The position numbers and the translations under genes are program-made. From Lachnospiraceae bacterium (GTDB lineage: Bacteria; Bacillota; Clostridia; Lachnospirales; Lachnospiraceae): a stretch of DNA of 39,741 bases. Of the stretch, positions 16,048-25,505 are shown one piece after another (position 1 is the first letter of the stretch; every line of letters starts with the position of its first letter). The stretch is from assembly GCA_017938485.1 (NCBI GenBank), contig JAGBBM010000082.1, positions 1-39,741 of the forward strand, read 5' to 3'. A model generated the notes under the pieces. It saw only the letters and a program-made list of their open reading frames with translations. It had not been told where the DNA came from and ran no database searches.

Positions 16048-16078
16048 AAACCGACTTGGGTTCCAAGTCGGTTTTTTT
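16048..16078 (+). terminator. Rho-independent terminator of the sugar-importer operon
   Basis: AAACCGACTTGG (16048-16059) pairs perfectly with CCAAGTCGGTTT (16063-16074) around a 3-nt loop, followed by seven T. Confidence 0.95.
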
Positions 16079-16111
16079 ATTTGCTTTATTGTGTTAAATG
16101 TGTGAAAGTAC

Positions 16112-16140
16112 TTGACGTTTTATACAAACGAAAGTAAAAT
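16112..16140 (+). promoter_or_regulatory. Promoter for the PrsA-like lipoprotein gene
   Basis: TTGACG (16112-16117), 17-bp spacer, TAAAAT (16135-16140), 34 bp before the start codon. Confidence 0.7.
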
Positions 16141-16174
16141 ATAACAGTATTTTATTAACACTTTGGAGGAAGAT

Positions 16175-17242
16175 ATGAAAAGACTAGTTAGATATAAAAA
16201 ATATTTGGTGATAACCCTTTGCTTGTGTATGATATTAAGCTTAGTTGGATGTAAAAAAAAGGAAGAAGAAGGATATAAAGATTCTTCAACAACCAAGGTT
16301 ATGGTGGTAGGTGACTATGATGTATATTTAGATGAAGTGATTATGTACTCTATGCAGGTATTCTTTTTACAGGGAGCAGATTCACAAAGTTGGTCAGAAG
16401 GCGTTGAGAAAAACAACAGAGAAACTGTTATTTCCCTAGTAAGAGAGAATAAGATATTATATGATGTGGCAGTTAACAACGATGTAACTTTAAATGAAGC
16501 TGATTTAGAGTATGTTCAGACTACTATTGATGGATTTAAGAGTAAGTTTAGTCAGGATATTTTGGATAAGTATGGTATAACTGACGAGACTATTCAGAGA
16601 GTGTTTGAGGAACAGGCGATTATTACTAAGTTTGAAAATGACACTAGAAATGATATGGCTCAGACTATGTACAGTGATTTTACAGAAGTGTATGCTGACT
16701 ATAATTTCTATTCTATGTATTATATGCTTTTCCCTACTGTTCAGGTTGGTGATGACGGTAATCCGGTTCTTAATGATGACGGTACCTATGCATATGTTTC
16801 AGAAAGTGAAAAGGAAGAGATATATGCTAATGCCAGTGCAGCAGTGGAAGATATAAGAGCGGGTAAGTCTTATGAGGAAGTGGCTACTACCTATGGTGTA
16901 ACAGATTATTCATCAAGTAGAATTAGTTATGCTGGAGCTAACAATGATGAGGAACTTGATGCACAGATTGGTGCTCTTAATGCTGGAGAGTGTACAGAGG
17001 TTTTTGAGGATACATTAGGATATGTTGTAGTTGTTATGGTATCCCCTAACGATGAAGAGATAAAGGATGATTATGTTACAACATTGGTTAACAGTAGTCT
17101 TTCAGACGAGTTTGAGGCATTAAAGAAGATGTGGCTTGGAACTATAGCTATAAATGAAACAGAGGATATGGAAGGAACTGTTTGGGACGATTTTGATTTC
17201 AAGGGTCTTTTGATAGATTTAGAGGAAGCTGGAATTGTATAG
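16175..17242 (+). CDS. PrsA/SurA-like foldase lipoprotein
   Basis: A 355-aa predicted lipoprotein: basic N-terminus, hydrophobic core and lipobox LVGC with Cys26. An N-terminal helical SurA-like chaperone part is followed by a region resembling a parvulin-type peptidyl-prolyl isomerase (about residues 190-300: KSYEEVATTYG, AQIGALNAGECTEVFEDTLGYVVVVM). Such proteins help secreted proteins fold outside the membrane. The parvulin part is diverged and I cannot confirm isomerase active-site residues, so it may be chaperone only. Start ATG 16175 with TTTGGAGGAAG just upstream; an upstream in-frame TTG at 16163 overlaps the ribosome site. It is a single-gene unit with its own promoter and terminator. 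Confidence 0.78.
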   Translation: MKRLVRYKKYLVITLCLCMILSLVGCKKKEEEGYKDSSTTKVMVVGDYDVYLDEVIMYSMQVFFLQGADSQSWSEGVEKNNRETVISLVRENKILYDVAVNNDVTLNEADLEYVQTTIDGFKSKFSQDILDKYGITDETIQRVFEEQAIITKFENDTRNDMAQTMYSDFTEVYADYNFYSMYYMLFPTVQVGDDGNPVLNDDGTYAYVSESEKEEIYANASAAVEDIRAGKSYEEVATTYGVTDYSSSRISYAGANNDEELDAQIGALNAGECTEVFEDTLGYVVVVMVSPNDEEIKDDYVTTLVNSSLSDEFEALKKMWLGTIAINETEDMEGTVWDDFDFKGLLIDLEEAGIV

Positions 17243-17266
17243 ATTGCATTTTAGATGTAGCGAAGA

Positions 17267-17298
17267 AAGAATGGACTAAAATAGTCCATTCTTTTTTT
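17267..17298 (+). terminator. Rho-independent terminator
   Basis: AAGAATGGACTA (17267-17278) pairs with TAGTCCATTCTT (17282-17293) around a 3-nt loop, with T-run to 17298. Confidence 0.93.
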
Positions 17299-17377
17299 AT
17301 AAAAAAATAAAGGATTTTTTCTTTTTTTAGAGAATAATGTAATTGTGATGGTAAAAAATAAGAAAGGAGCGTTTCCC

Positions 17378-18382
17378 TTGAATTTAAGAGAGATTTTTGA
17401 ACAAAGAGAACACGAGATATATAGAGATTGTGCATCCTTTAGTGATGAGACAAAGGGACGCGCCAAAACTGAAGATAAGTGTGATATAAGAACAGATTTT
17501 CAAAGAGACAGGGATAGAATTATTCACTGTAAATCTTTTAGAAGAATGAAACATAAAACCCAGGTGTTTTTGGCACCGGGAGGAGATCATTATAGAACGA
17601 GACTCACCCACACCCTAGAGGTATCACAGATTGCCAGGACTATTGCAAGGGCATTAAGACTCAATGAGGACTTAACAGAGGCTATTGCTTTAGGTCATGA
17701 TCTTGGACATACACCATTTGGTCATGCAGGAGAAAGAGCTTTGTCAAAATATACATCGAAACCATTTAATCACAATGAGCAAAGCGTAAGAGTTGTGGAA
17801 GTACTCGAAAAAAATGGTGCTGGGCTTAATCTTACATGGGAGGTAAGGAATGGTATTCTTAACCATAAAACCAGCTGTAAACCATCTACCTTAGAAGGAG
17901 AAATCGTAAGAATATCCGACAAGATAGCCTATGTTAACCATGATATTGATGACGGTATCAGAGCCGGTATACTTAGTGAAGAGTGCCTTCCAATTGAATG
18001 TACATCTGTTTTAGGACACAGTACTAGAGACCGTATCAACACTATAATTCATGCAATTGTGTCCTACAGTATGGATAAAGATATTATAGCTCTACCTGAG
18101 GAACAGGATATGGCTCTTACAGCCCTTAGAAAATATATGTTTAAGGATTTGTACACTAATCCAGCTGCCAAAAGCGAAGAGGCAAAAGCTGAGCGAGTTA
18201 TTGGTATGTTATTTGAAGAGTATATTGAAAATGTGGACAAACTTCCTAAAGAGTACATAGAATTTTTATTTATGGGTATGGATAGGGAAACTGTGGTGTG
18301 TGATTATATTGCAGGTATGACAGATAATTACGCAGTTGAAAAAGCAAAAGAAATATTTATTCCTAAGTTTTGGCAAATATAG
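17378..18382 (+). CDS. dgt: dGTPase-like HD-domain dNTP triphosphohydrolase
   Basis: A 334-aa protein that hydrolyses dNTPs to nucleoside plus triphosphate, cytoplasmic. N-terminal FQRDRDRIIHCKSFRRMKHKTQVF and RTRLTHTLEV are family hallmarks. The HD metal site is visible as His78, His107-Asp108 (GHDLGHTPFGH) and a downstream Asp in ISDKIAYVNHD. Start chosen as TTG 17378 because AAAGGAG at 17364-17369 is correctly spaced and homologues begin at this Asn-Leu-Arg-Glu motif; ATG 17348 and GTG 17345 in the same frame have no ribosome site. It is the first gene of the dgt-dnaG-rpoD group, the common clostridial layout. Confidence 0.93.
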   Translation: MNLREIFEQREHEIYRDCASFSDETKGRAKTEDKCDIRTDFQRDRDRIIHCKSFRRMKHKTQVFLAPGGDHYRTRLTHTLEVSQIARTIARALRLNEDLTEAIALGHDLGHTPFGHAGERALSKYTSKPFNHNEQSVRVVEVLEKNGAGLNLTWEVRNGILNHKTSCKPSTLEGEIVRISDKIAYVNHDIDDGIRAGILSEECLPIECTSVLGHSTRDRINTIIHAIVSYSMDKDIIALPEEQDMALTALRKYMFKDLYTNPAAKSEEAKAERVIGMLFEEYIENVDKLPKEYIEFLFMGMDRETVVCDYIAGMTDNYAVEKAKEIFIPKFWQI

Positions 18383-18409
18383 AGCTTAAGGATGTAGGAG
18401 GAATTTGCA

Positions 18410-20185
18410 TTGTATTATTCTGATGAAACAATAGAGGAAGTCAGAAGTAAAAATGATATAGTTGATGTTATTGGCGGATATATTAGTCTTAAGAAAAAGG
18501 GAAATACCTATTCTGCCTGCTGTCCATTTCATCATGAAAAGACACCTTCTTTTCATGTGAGCAAGGATAAGCAGATGTATCACTGCTTTGGATGTGGTGT
18601 AGGCGGAAATGTCTATACATTTATTATGGAATATGAGAATTATTCCTTCCCTGAAGCGGTGAAACTTTTAGCAGATAGAAGTGGAACACCTCTTCCTGAA
18701 AAAGAAATGTCTAATGAGCAAAGGCAGAGGGAAAATTACAGAACCCTTCTTAAAGATATGAATAGAACCGCAGCAGCGTATTTTCATTATCTGCTTCTTA
18801 AAACTGAACATGGAAAAAAAGCAATGGACTATTTGCTTGGCAGAGGTCTTACAGAGGAGACTATAGTCAAGTTTGCAATGGGTTATTCTGATATATATGA
18901 GAATGATTTGTATAAGTATCTAAAAGGGAAAGGATACACGGATAATCAGCTTAAGGATTCTGGACTTGTTGATATATATGAAGGCAAGGGTGGTGTAGAC
19001 AAGTTTTGGAATAGAGTTATGGTTCCAATACTTGATATAAACGGAAAGGTTATAGGCTTTGGCGGTCGAGTTCTAGGAGACGGTCTACCAAAGTATATAA
19101 ATACAAGAGAAACTCTGGTATTTGATAAGAGCCATAATCTTTTTGCCATGCATCTGGCCAGAAGGTCAAAACGTAGAGGAATTATAATATGTGAGGGTTA
19201 TATGGATGTTATAGCCCTACATCAAGCCGGTTTTGATAATGCAGTTGCCTCACTTGGTACTGCCTTTACTATTGGTCAGGCAGAGATAATTAAGAGATAT
19301 ACTGATGAGGTGTATCTTGCCTATGATAGCGATGGTGCAGGTACCAAGGCTACACTAAAAAATATTGCTATCTTAAGAGAGGTTGGTCTGGTAAGCAGAG
19401 TTATTGATATGAAGCCTTATAAGGACCCGGACGAATTTATTCAGGCTATGGGCAAGGATGCCTTTGAAGAACGCCTAAAGAATGCTATGACGGGAATTGT
19501 GTTTGAGATAGATACAATATCCAAGGACTACAATATGCAGGACCCTGAAGATAAGATTAAGTTTTCTAAGGATGTAGCAAAAAGGCTTGCAGCTATAGAA
19601 GAGGTTGTGGCAAGACATAGTTATATTGACACTGTGGCAGCCAAATATATGCTAGATAAGGATGGCCTAAAGGAATTGGTTTCCAAGTATGGGGCATCTG
19701 GCTTTGTAAACAATAATGTCTATGAAGAAAAAACAACGGTAAGTCCTACTGTAAAAAAGCAGGATGATAACAATAAACCACAAAAGCTTCTTCTTACATG
19801 GTTGGTTAATGATACGGAGCTATTTGGCGTATTAGACGGAATTATAGATGAACAGGATTTCTTTGGCGAGGGATACAAACAAGTTGCTCAGGCCCTGTTT
19901 AAACAGTATAGGGATAATGGTTCGGTGAATCCGGCAGCTATAGTTAATCAGTTCGACGACATAGAAGGCCAGCGCTTAGTGGCAGACATATTGCAGACTG
20001 AACTTTCTATTGATATGAATATAGAAGAAAAAGAGCGTGCCATAAATGATGTAGTAAAAAAGACCAAGCTTGATAGAATTGATTATGAGCTTACAAAAAA
20101 TCCAGAGGATATGGCTAAATTTCAAGAGCTTATTATGATGAAGGCAAAGGTCTCAAAACTGCATATTTCTTTGAAAAATGGATAA
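18410..20185 (+). CDS. dnaG: DNA primase
   Basis: A 591-aa primase making RNA primers at the replication fork. The zinc finger is exact: Cys38-x2-His41-x17-Cys59-x2-Cys62. The TOPRIM domain has the catalytic Glu262 in EGYMDV and Asp306/Asp308 in DSDGAG; a C-terminal helicase-binding domain (about 450-591) follows. Start TTG 18410 is fixed by TAGGAGGAA at 18395-18403 and matches where primases begin (MYYSDETIEEVR). It follows dgt by 27 bp and precedes rpoD by 30 bp. Confidence 0.97.
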   Translation: MYYSDETIEEVRSKNDIVDVIGGYISLKKKGNTYSACCPFHHEKTPSFHVSKDKQMYHCFGCGVGGNVYTFIMEYENYSFPEAVKLLADRSGTPLPEKEMSNEQRQRENYRTLLKDMNRTAAAYFHYLLLKTEHGKKAMDYLLGRGLTEETIVKFAMGYSDIYENDLYKYLKGKGYTDNQLKDSGLVDIYEGKGGVDKFWNRVMVPILDINGKVIGFGGRVLGDGLPKYINTRETLVFDKSHNLFAMHLARRSKRRGIIICEGYMDVIALHQAGFDNAVASLGTAFTIGQAEIIKRYTDEVYLAYDSDGAGTKATLKNIAILREVGLVSRVIDMKPYKDPDEFIQAMGKDAFEERLKNAMTGIVFEIDTISKDYNMQDPEDKIKFSKDVAKRLAAIEEVVARHSYIDTVAAKYMLDKDGLKELVSKYGASGFVNNNVYEEKTTVSPTVKKQDDNNKPQKLLLTWLVNDTELFGVLDGIIDEQDFFGEGYKQVAQALFKQYRDNGSVNPAAIVNQFDDIEGQRLVADILQTELSIDMNIEEKERAINDVVKKTKLDRIDYELTKNPEDMAKFQELIMMKAKVSKLHISLKNG

Positions 20186-20215
20186 AATATAAACACATTG
20201 GAGGATTATATAAAA

Positions 20216-21385
20216 ATGAAAGAAAACAAGACAAATGAACAGCCAGCAGCAGATAATATTGAGGAGATATTTATGACAAAGCTCAATGAGCTTTTAGAGT
20301 TGGCGAAGAAGAAAAAGAACGTAATAGAGGATACAGAGATTATTAACCATTTTAGCAACTGTAAGGAAGTTGAACTCAATACAGAGAGGATGGTTGCTAT
20401 ATTTGAGTATTTAGAGGCAAATGACGTTGACGTTCTCACCATTACTGAGGAAGAGGATGATGAACCAGACGATTTGATACTTGACTCAGATGAATTAGAT
20501 GTTGATGTTGACGTTGAGCACATTGACTTTAGCGCACCAGATGGTGTGAGTATTGATGACCCTGTTAGAATGTACCTTAAGGAAATTGGTAAGGTGCCAC
20601 TTCTTAGTGCAGAGGAAGAAATTGAACTTGCCAAGAAGATGGAATTAGGGGATGAGAATGCAAAAAAGAGACTTGCAGAGGCAAATCTTAGACTTGTAGT
20701 AAGTATTGCAAAAAGATATGTAGGTAGAGGAATGAACTTCCTTGATCTTATTCAGGAAGGAAACCTTGGTCTTATTAAGGCAGTAGAAAAGTTCGACTAT
20801 AGAAAAGGTTACAAGTTTAGTACCTATGCAACATGGTGGATTAGACAGGCTATTACCAGAGCTATTGCAGATCAGGCAAGAACTATTCGTATTCCTGTTC
20901 ATATGGTTGAAACCATCAATAAGCTTATTAGAGTATCAAGACAGTTACTTCAGGAGTTAGGTAGAGAGCCTCTTCCTGAGGAAATCGCTGAGGAGATGGA
21001 TATTCCTGTAGAGCGAGTTAGAGAGATTCTTAAGATTTCACAGGAGCCAGTTTCTTTGGAAACACCAATTGGTGAAGAGGAAGATAGCCATCTTGGAGAC
21101 TTCATCCAGGATGAAAATGTACCAGTTCCTGCTGAAGCAGCAGCTTCAACACTTTTAAAGGAACAGTTGTCTGAGGTTCTTGGCACTCTTACAGAGAGAG
21201 AGCAGAAAGTATTAAGACTTAGATTTGGTATGGATGATGAAAGAGCAAGAACTCTTGAGGAAGTAGGTAAGGAGTTTAAGGTTACAAGAGAACGTATCAG
21301 ACAGATTGAAGCTAAGGCCTTAAGAAAGCTTAGACATCCAAGCAGAAGCAGAAAACTCAAAGATTATCTTGATGAGGATAACTAG
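20216..21385 (+). CDS. rpoD: RNA polymerase primary sigma factor (sigma-70/SigA)
   Basis: A 389-aa housekeeping sigma factor. It has an N-terminal region 1.1, an acidic stretch (about residues 79-105), region 1.2 [16 protein letters not shown], region 2 with [19 protein letters not shown] and [10 protein letters not shown] (recognising -10), region 3 and region 4 with the helix-turn-helix [22 protein letters not shown] (recognising -35). Start ATG 20216 has TTGGAGGA at 20198-20205; an in-frame TTG inside that ribosome site is not the start. The promoters seen in this window (TTGACA-17-TATAAT) fit this factor. Confidence 0.97.
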   Translation: MKENKTNEQPAADNIEEIFMTKLNELLELAKKKKNVIEDTEIINHFSNCKEVELNTERMVAIFEYLEANDVDVLTITEEEDDEPDDLILDSDELDVDVDVEHIDFSAPDGVSIDDPVRMYLKEIGKVPLLSAEEEIELAKKMELGDENAKKRLAEANLRLVVSIAKRYVGRGMNFLDLIQEGNLGLIKAVEKFDYRKGYKFSTYATWWIRQAITRAIADQARTIRIPVHMVETINKLIRVSRQLLQELGREPLPEEIAEEMDIPVERVREILKISQEPVSLETPIGEEEDSHLGDFIQDENVPVPAEAAASTLLKEQLSEVLGTLTEREQKVLRLRFGMDDERARTLEEVGKEFKVTRERIRQIEAKALRKLRHPSRSRKLKDYLDEDN

Positions 21386-21405
21386 AATTATTGAGGTTTT
21401 GTGTT

Positions 21406-22110
21406 ATGACAGATATTAAATTATCAAAGCGCATGCAGGCTGTTGCCGATATGGTGGATGAATCTAAAATCGTGGACATAGGTTGCGATCACGCATTTGT
21501 TTCCATGTATATGATTCAAGCAAAAAAGGCAGACAGAGTTATTGCAATGGATGTAAAAAAAGGACCTCTGGATATAGCAAAGAATAATATCTTTGATTAT
21601 GGTATGGCTGATCTTATAGATGTTAGATTATCCAACGGCTTTGATAAGCTTAGTGTTGGAGAAGCTGACTGTGCTATTATTGCAGGTATGGGTGGCGGAC
21701 TAATGGTAGATATTCTTACGAGAGGAAAGCCTCATATAGATGCAGGAATTCACTTAGTATTGCAACCTCAGTCGGAACCATGGAAGGTTAGAGAACATCT
21801 TTGTTCTATAGGATATGAGATAGTCAAAGAGGATATGGTTGAAGAGGATGACAAGTTTTATGTTATTATAAAGGCTATACCCGCTATAGAGGATATAAAA
21901 ACATATTCAATGGTGGAGCTTACCTATGGAAGAATTCTACTAAAGGTTAAACATCCAGTGCTTATAAGATATATACAAAAAAATCGAGATAAAAATATAG
22001 AATTATTTAATAAATTAGAGCATATACATACAGATAAGTCTTTTTCTAGGCAAAACAATCTTAAAGAGGAGATATTGTTTGACGAGGAAGCGTTAAAGCT
22101 TTTGGCGTAG
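21406..22110 (+). CDS. trmK: tRNA (adenine22-N1)-methyltransferase
   Basis: A 234-aa SAM-dependent methyltransferase that modifies A22 of tRNA. The N-terminal LSKRMQAVADMV, SAM motif VDIGCDHAFVSMYM (about residues 24-37), AMDVKKGPLDIAKNNI, the family-specific IIAGMGGGLMVDIL and VLQPQSEPWKVREHL are all present. Start ATG 21406 with TTGAGG nine bases upstream. It follows rpoD closely and precedes the Nif3-like gene, as in most Firmicutes. Confidence 0.93.
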   Translation: MTDIKLSKRMQAVADMVDESKIVDIGCDHAFVSMYMIQAKKADRVIAMDVKKGPLDIAKNNIFDYGMADLIDVRLSNGFDKLSVGEADCAIIAGMGGGLMVDILTRGKPHIDAGIHLVLQPQSEPWKVREHLCSIGYEIVKEDMVEEDDKFYVIIKAIPAIEDIKTYSMVELTYGRILLKVKHPVLIRYIQKNRDKNIELFNKLEHIHTDKSFSRQNNLKEEILFDEEALKLLA

Positions 22111-22140
22111 CTATGTATATGGATTTTAGGAGGGTGATAT

Positions 22141-22914
22141 ATGCTGTGTCAGGACATCATTAAGCTTCTTGAAGTTCAAGCGCCACCAGAATATGCCATG
22201 GAATGGGATAACGTAGGACTTTTGGTGGGAAGAAGAGATAAGGAAGTAAAGAAAGTACTTATAGCGGTAGATGCAACTGTTGATGTGTGTCAGATGGCTA
22301 TTGATAATAATGTAGACATGATTATAACACATCATCCTATGATTTTTTCCAAGATTAAAAAAGTAAATAGTGATACAGTTCTTGGTGGTAAAATACTCGC
22401 TCTTATTGAGGCTGGTATAGTTTGTTATGCTATGCATACAAACTATGATACTAAGGGTGGTATGGCAAAAAATGCTGCCAGTATGCTTGGTATGAAAAAT
22501 CTTGAGGTGTTGGAAGAAACCCTAAATGGTGAGGGTATTGGAGAGATTGGACTTCTTGATAGTGCAATTACAGTTAAGGAGTTAGCTCTTAAGGTAAAAG
22601 ATATATTTGATTTGAAAAATGTGATATTGTACGGAAATCCCGATAAAATTGTGGAGAAAGTTGCCGTGTGTCCGGGCTCTGGAAAGAGTGTTATATCTGT
22701 TGCAGAGAAAAAAGGCGTTGAGTGCCTTATTACAGGAGATATAGGACATCATGATGGCATAGATGCAGTGGAGATGGGACTTAACATCATAGATGCTTCT
22801 CATTATGGAATAGAGAAAATATTTATGGATTATATGTACGACTATCTTAAGGAGTATTGCCCAGATATAGAAATTGAGATAGCTGATGTGGGAATGCCTT
22901 TTGTGGTTGTGTAA
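22141..22914 (+). CDS. Nif3-like dinuclear metal-centre protein
   Basis: A 257-aa protein of the Nif3/YqfO (DUF34) family, short form without the PII-like insert. Metal ligands are visible as ITHHP (His64-His65), the Asp in YAMHTNYD, and the C-terminal ASHYGIEK His and Glu; GDIGHHD is also characteristic. It is annotated in some databases as GTP cyclohydrolase I type 2, but the real role is not settled. Start ATG 22141 with AGGAGGGTG upstream. Paired with trmK in a conserved order. Confidence 0.92.
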   Translation: MLCQDIIKLLEVQAPPEYAMEWDNVGLLVGRRDKEVKKVLIAVDATVDVCQMAIDNNVDMIITHHPMIFSKIKKVNSDTVLGGKILALIEAGIVCYAMHTNYDTKGGMAKNAASMLGMKNLEVLEETLNGEGIGEIGLLDSAITVKELALKVKDIFDLKNVILYGNPDKIVEKVAVCPGSGKSVISVAEKKGVECLITGDIGHHDGIDAVEMGLNIIDASHYGIEKIFMDYMYDYLKEYCPDIEIEIADVGMPFVVV

Positions 22915-22931
22915 AAAAAGGGGGTTATACT

Positions 22932-24593
22932 ATGGACAAAATTCAAATTGTTATGGATGACAAAACTTACGAGATGGAAAGATTTTCAACCATATCTGAG
23001 TTTATTGATACTTTTTATCCTTCGGATAAGTATAAGTATGTTCTCGCTACAAAGAATTCTAAACTATGTGAATTAGGGGTCATAATGGATAAGGATTGTG
23101 AGATTACATTGATTGCAAAAGATACAGTTATGGGTATGGATACATATAGAAGAAGTCTCACATTGCTTATGGTAGCCTCTTTTGCGGATGTTTTGGGCAG
23201 CAAATTTAACCATAGAATTAGCGTTATGTATTCTATGGGAAGAGGTTATTTTTGTAAGCTTATATCCGATACAGAAACAGTTACAAAAGAGCTTTTAGAC
23301 AAAGTAAAAGCTAGGATGGAAGAACTTGTTTCGATGAATGTAGAAATTATTAAAGAGTCTGTGGGAACAGATGAGGCTATTAATCGTTTTGCCAAGCAGG
23401 GAATGGCGGACAAAGAAAAGTTGTTTAAATTCCGAAGAGTTTCCAAGGCAAATCTCTACAGCCTCAATGGTTGCGAGGACTATTTTTATGGATATATGGT
23501 ACCGTCAACAGGTTATCTTACCTGCTTTGATTTGATTCCTTATGATGAGGGTTTTGTTCTTATGGCACCTAAGCGTGATAAACCTGATGAGCTGCCGGAG
23601 TTTGTGCCACAGGAGAAGTTATTCAATGTGTTGAAAACATCTGATGAGTGGGGAAATACCTTAGATGTAAACAATGTAGGAGATTTAAATGAGTGTATCA
23701 CTAACGGTGATATCAGAGAACTTATGCTTGTACAAGAGGCTCTCCAGGAAAAGCAGATTGCTCATATTGCAGATATGATACTTGAGGGAGATAAAAAGAT
23801 TGTTCTTATTGCTGGGCCTAGCTCCTCGGGCAAGACAACATTTTCTCATAGATTGAGTGTACAGTTGCGTGCCCATGGATTAAGACCATATCCTCTTGCA
23901 CTAGATAACTATTTTGTGGATAGAGAGTTTACTCCTCGTGACGAAAATGGTAATTATGATTTTGAGTGTATTGAAGCTATGGACTTAAAATTATTTAATT
24001 CAGATATGGCTAAGCTTCTTGCGGGGGAGGAAATTGAGATACCTACCTTTAATTTTACGACAGGTAAGAAGGAATATAAGGGCAAGAAGATGAAACTCAA
24101 CAAGGGAGATGTACTTGTAGTAGAGGGTATCCATGGACTTAATCCGCTTATGACAAGCGAGCTTCCTAATGACAGTAAATTCAAGGTATATATAAGTGCT
24201 CTAACTCAGCTTAATATTGATGAGCATAACAGAATTCCTACTACAGACGGACGTTTGATAAGAAGAATAGTAAGAGATGCCAGAACAAGGGGCAACAACG
24301 CGCAGGCAACTATTGCTATGTGGCCATCTGTAAGACGTGGAGAAGAAAAGTACATCTTCCCATTCCAGGAGGAAGCAGATGTGATGTTTAACTCTGCACT
24401 TATATATGAGCTTAGCGTGATTAAACAATATGCGGAGCCTCTTCTTTTTGCTGTACCAAGAGATTCTTATGAGTATTTGGAGGCTAAAAGATTATTAAAA
24501 TTCCTTGATTATTTCCTTGGCTTGGAAGAGAGAAATATACCAAAGAATTCCATACTTAGAGAGTTTGTTGGAGGAGGTTGTTTTGACCTTTAA
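22932..24593 (+). CDS. Nucleoside (uridine-type) kinase with ThrRS-like N-terminal domain
   Basis: A 553-aa fusion. Residues 1-65 resemble a TGS-type domain, residues about 70-200 resemble the second additional (editing-like) domain of threonyl-tRNA synthetases, and the C-terminal half is a P-loop uridine kinase/phosphoribulokinase fold. Walker A is GPSSSGKT (295-302), followed by LALDNYFVDREFTPRDENGNYDFE and VVEGIHGLNP. It phosphorylates nucleosides; the role of the N-terminal part is unknown. Start ATG 22932 with AAGGGGG upstream. Last gene of the dgt-dnaG-rpoD cluster; no clear terminator follows. Confidence 0.88.
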   Translation: MDKIQIVMDDKTYEMERFSTISEFIDTFYPSDKYKYVLATKNSKLCELGVIMDKDCEITLIAKDTVMGMDTYRRSLTLLMVASFADVLGSKFNHRISVMYSMGRGYFCKLISDTETVTKELLDKVKARMEELVSMNVEIIKESVGTDEAINRFAKQGMADKEKLFKFRRVSKANLYSLNGCEDYFYGYMVPSTGYLTCFDLIPYDEGFVLMAPKRDKPDELPEFVPQEKLFNVLKTSDEWGNTLDVNNVGDLNECITNGDIRELMLVQEALQEKQIAHIADMILEGDKKIVLIAGPSSSGKTTFSHRLSVQLRAHGLRPYPLALDNYFVDREFTPRDENGNYDFECIEAMDLKLFNSDMAKLLAGEEIEIPTFNFTTGKKEYKGKKMKLNKGDVLVVEGIHGLNPLMTSELPNDSKFKVYISALTQLNIDEHNRIPTTDGRLIRRIVRDARTRGNNAQATIAMWPSVRRGEEKYIFPFQEEADVMFNSALIYELSVIKQYAEPLLFAVPRDSYEYLEAKRLLKFLDYFLGLEERNIPKNSILREFVGGGCFDL

Positions 24594-24641
24594 AAGTAGG
24601 TTAAAAATTGGTATTTTTTAATAAAAATTGATAGATATTTC

Positions 24642-24670
24642 GTGACATTTTATCAATGATGTTGTATAAT
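24642..24670 (+). promoter_or_regulatory. Sigma-A promoter upstream of the unknown gene
   Basis: GTGACA (24642-24647), 17-bp spacer, TATAAT (24665-24670). The leader RNA would be about 108 nt. Confidence 0.75.
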
Positions 24671-24684
24671 TATAGTATATTAAT

Positions 24685-24718
24685 AAGACCAGCGTGATTG
24701 GGGGATCGTGCTGGTCTT
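24685..24718 (+). promoter_or_regulatory. Leader hairpin with a UGGGGG loop
   Basis: Arm 24685-24698 pairs with 24705-24718 (14 bp, two G-U) around loop TGGGGG. It starts about 8 nt after the predicted transcription start and lies 51 bases before the ribosome site. There is no adequate T-run for a terminator (GGTCTTTCG follows). It may be an mRNA-stabilising 5' hairpin or a regulatory structure. Confidence 0.6.
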
Positions 24719-24784
24719 TCGTTCCACTATAAAGAGGATTTTAACTTGTTGACTGTGTGTATATGGGCGAAAGGAGGAGGGCCT

Positions 24785-25501
24785 ATGAGTAATAGTAGCA
24801 AGATTAATTTGTTGCAGATGCAACACTATTTTGAGGAACAAATTGACAATATTCACACTATAAGTGATTTGGAACTTAGTGAGAATGATTATCGAAGTCT
24901 GAGTGCTAAATTAAGTGCATTTAGTTTTTTTAGTGGCAGCGAGAATGATATTGAAGAGTATATATTATCTATAGTTGTTTATAGTACATACACTCTTATA
25001 TATGGGCATAATATTGACGATTTTGAGACTGTTATTCGTATGTTGCTTAAAAAGAGCCAGTATGCAGAAAGACTTAGACTTATTATGTATCGAGATGCAT
25101 TTTATAACTATGGGCTTAATTTGTTTGAGTGTGACCAAACAGATTTAAGAAAAATGTGTCAGGAGATTACGGCAATTCATGCGGGGATACCTAATGCAGA
25201 CAAAAATGCATTTTTTGAGCTTATGAGTGATTGTCTGGAGATAAGTGAAGTTGATTGTTTATATGACAAGATATATGAACATCTTCCAAAGAGAACAAAG
25301 TTTATTTTTGATCTTATGAGGGAGGAAGTAAGACGGAATTTATTGTTTGAGATGAGAACTATGGTAAGCGAAGTTGTGGACGGAATTTATAGAAGAGATG
25401 AGCTTATAGCTAGACATAAGAGACTTTCTATAAGTCTTATTGACAGATGTATAATGTGGAGTGAAAACCACAACCAACAGATTAGATATGGTATAAATTA
25501 A
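24785..25501 (+). CDS. Unknown 238-aa helical protein
   Basis: I do not recognise a family. The protein is 238 aa, hydrophilic and apparently almost all helical, with no signal peptide or membrane helix; Tyr, Leu and Glu are frequent, and the C-terminal half (LMREEVRRNLLFEMRTMVSEVVDGIYRR) looks amphipathic. The start ATG 24785 is set by AAAGGAGGAG at 24770-24779; the in-frame codons upstream run through the leader hairpin and are not coding. It has its own promoter. Its stop codon lies only about 4 bp from the 3' end of rnpB on the other strand, so its transcript should run antisense into RNase P RNA. Confidence 0.75.
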   Translation: MSNSSKINLLQMQHYFEEQIDNIHTISDLELSENDYRSLSAKLSAFSFFSGSENDIEEYILSIVVYSTYTLIYGHNIDDFETVIRMLLKKSQYAERLRLIMYRDAFYNYGLNLFECDQTDLRKMCQEITAIHAGIPNADKNAFFELMSDCLEISEVDCLYDKIYEHLPKRTKFIFDLMREEVRRNLLFEMRTMVSEVVDGIYRRDELIARHKRLSISLIDRCIMWSENHNQQIRYGIN

Positions 25502-25505
25502 AGTG

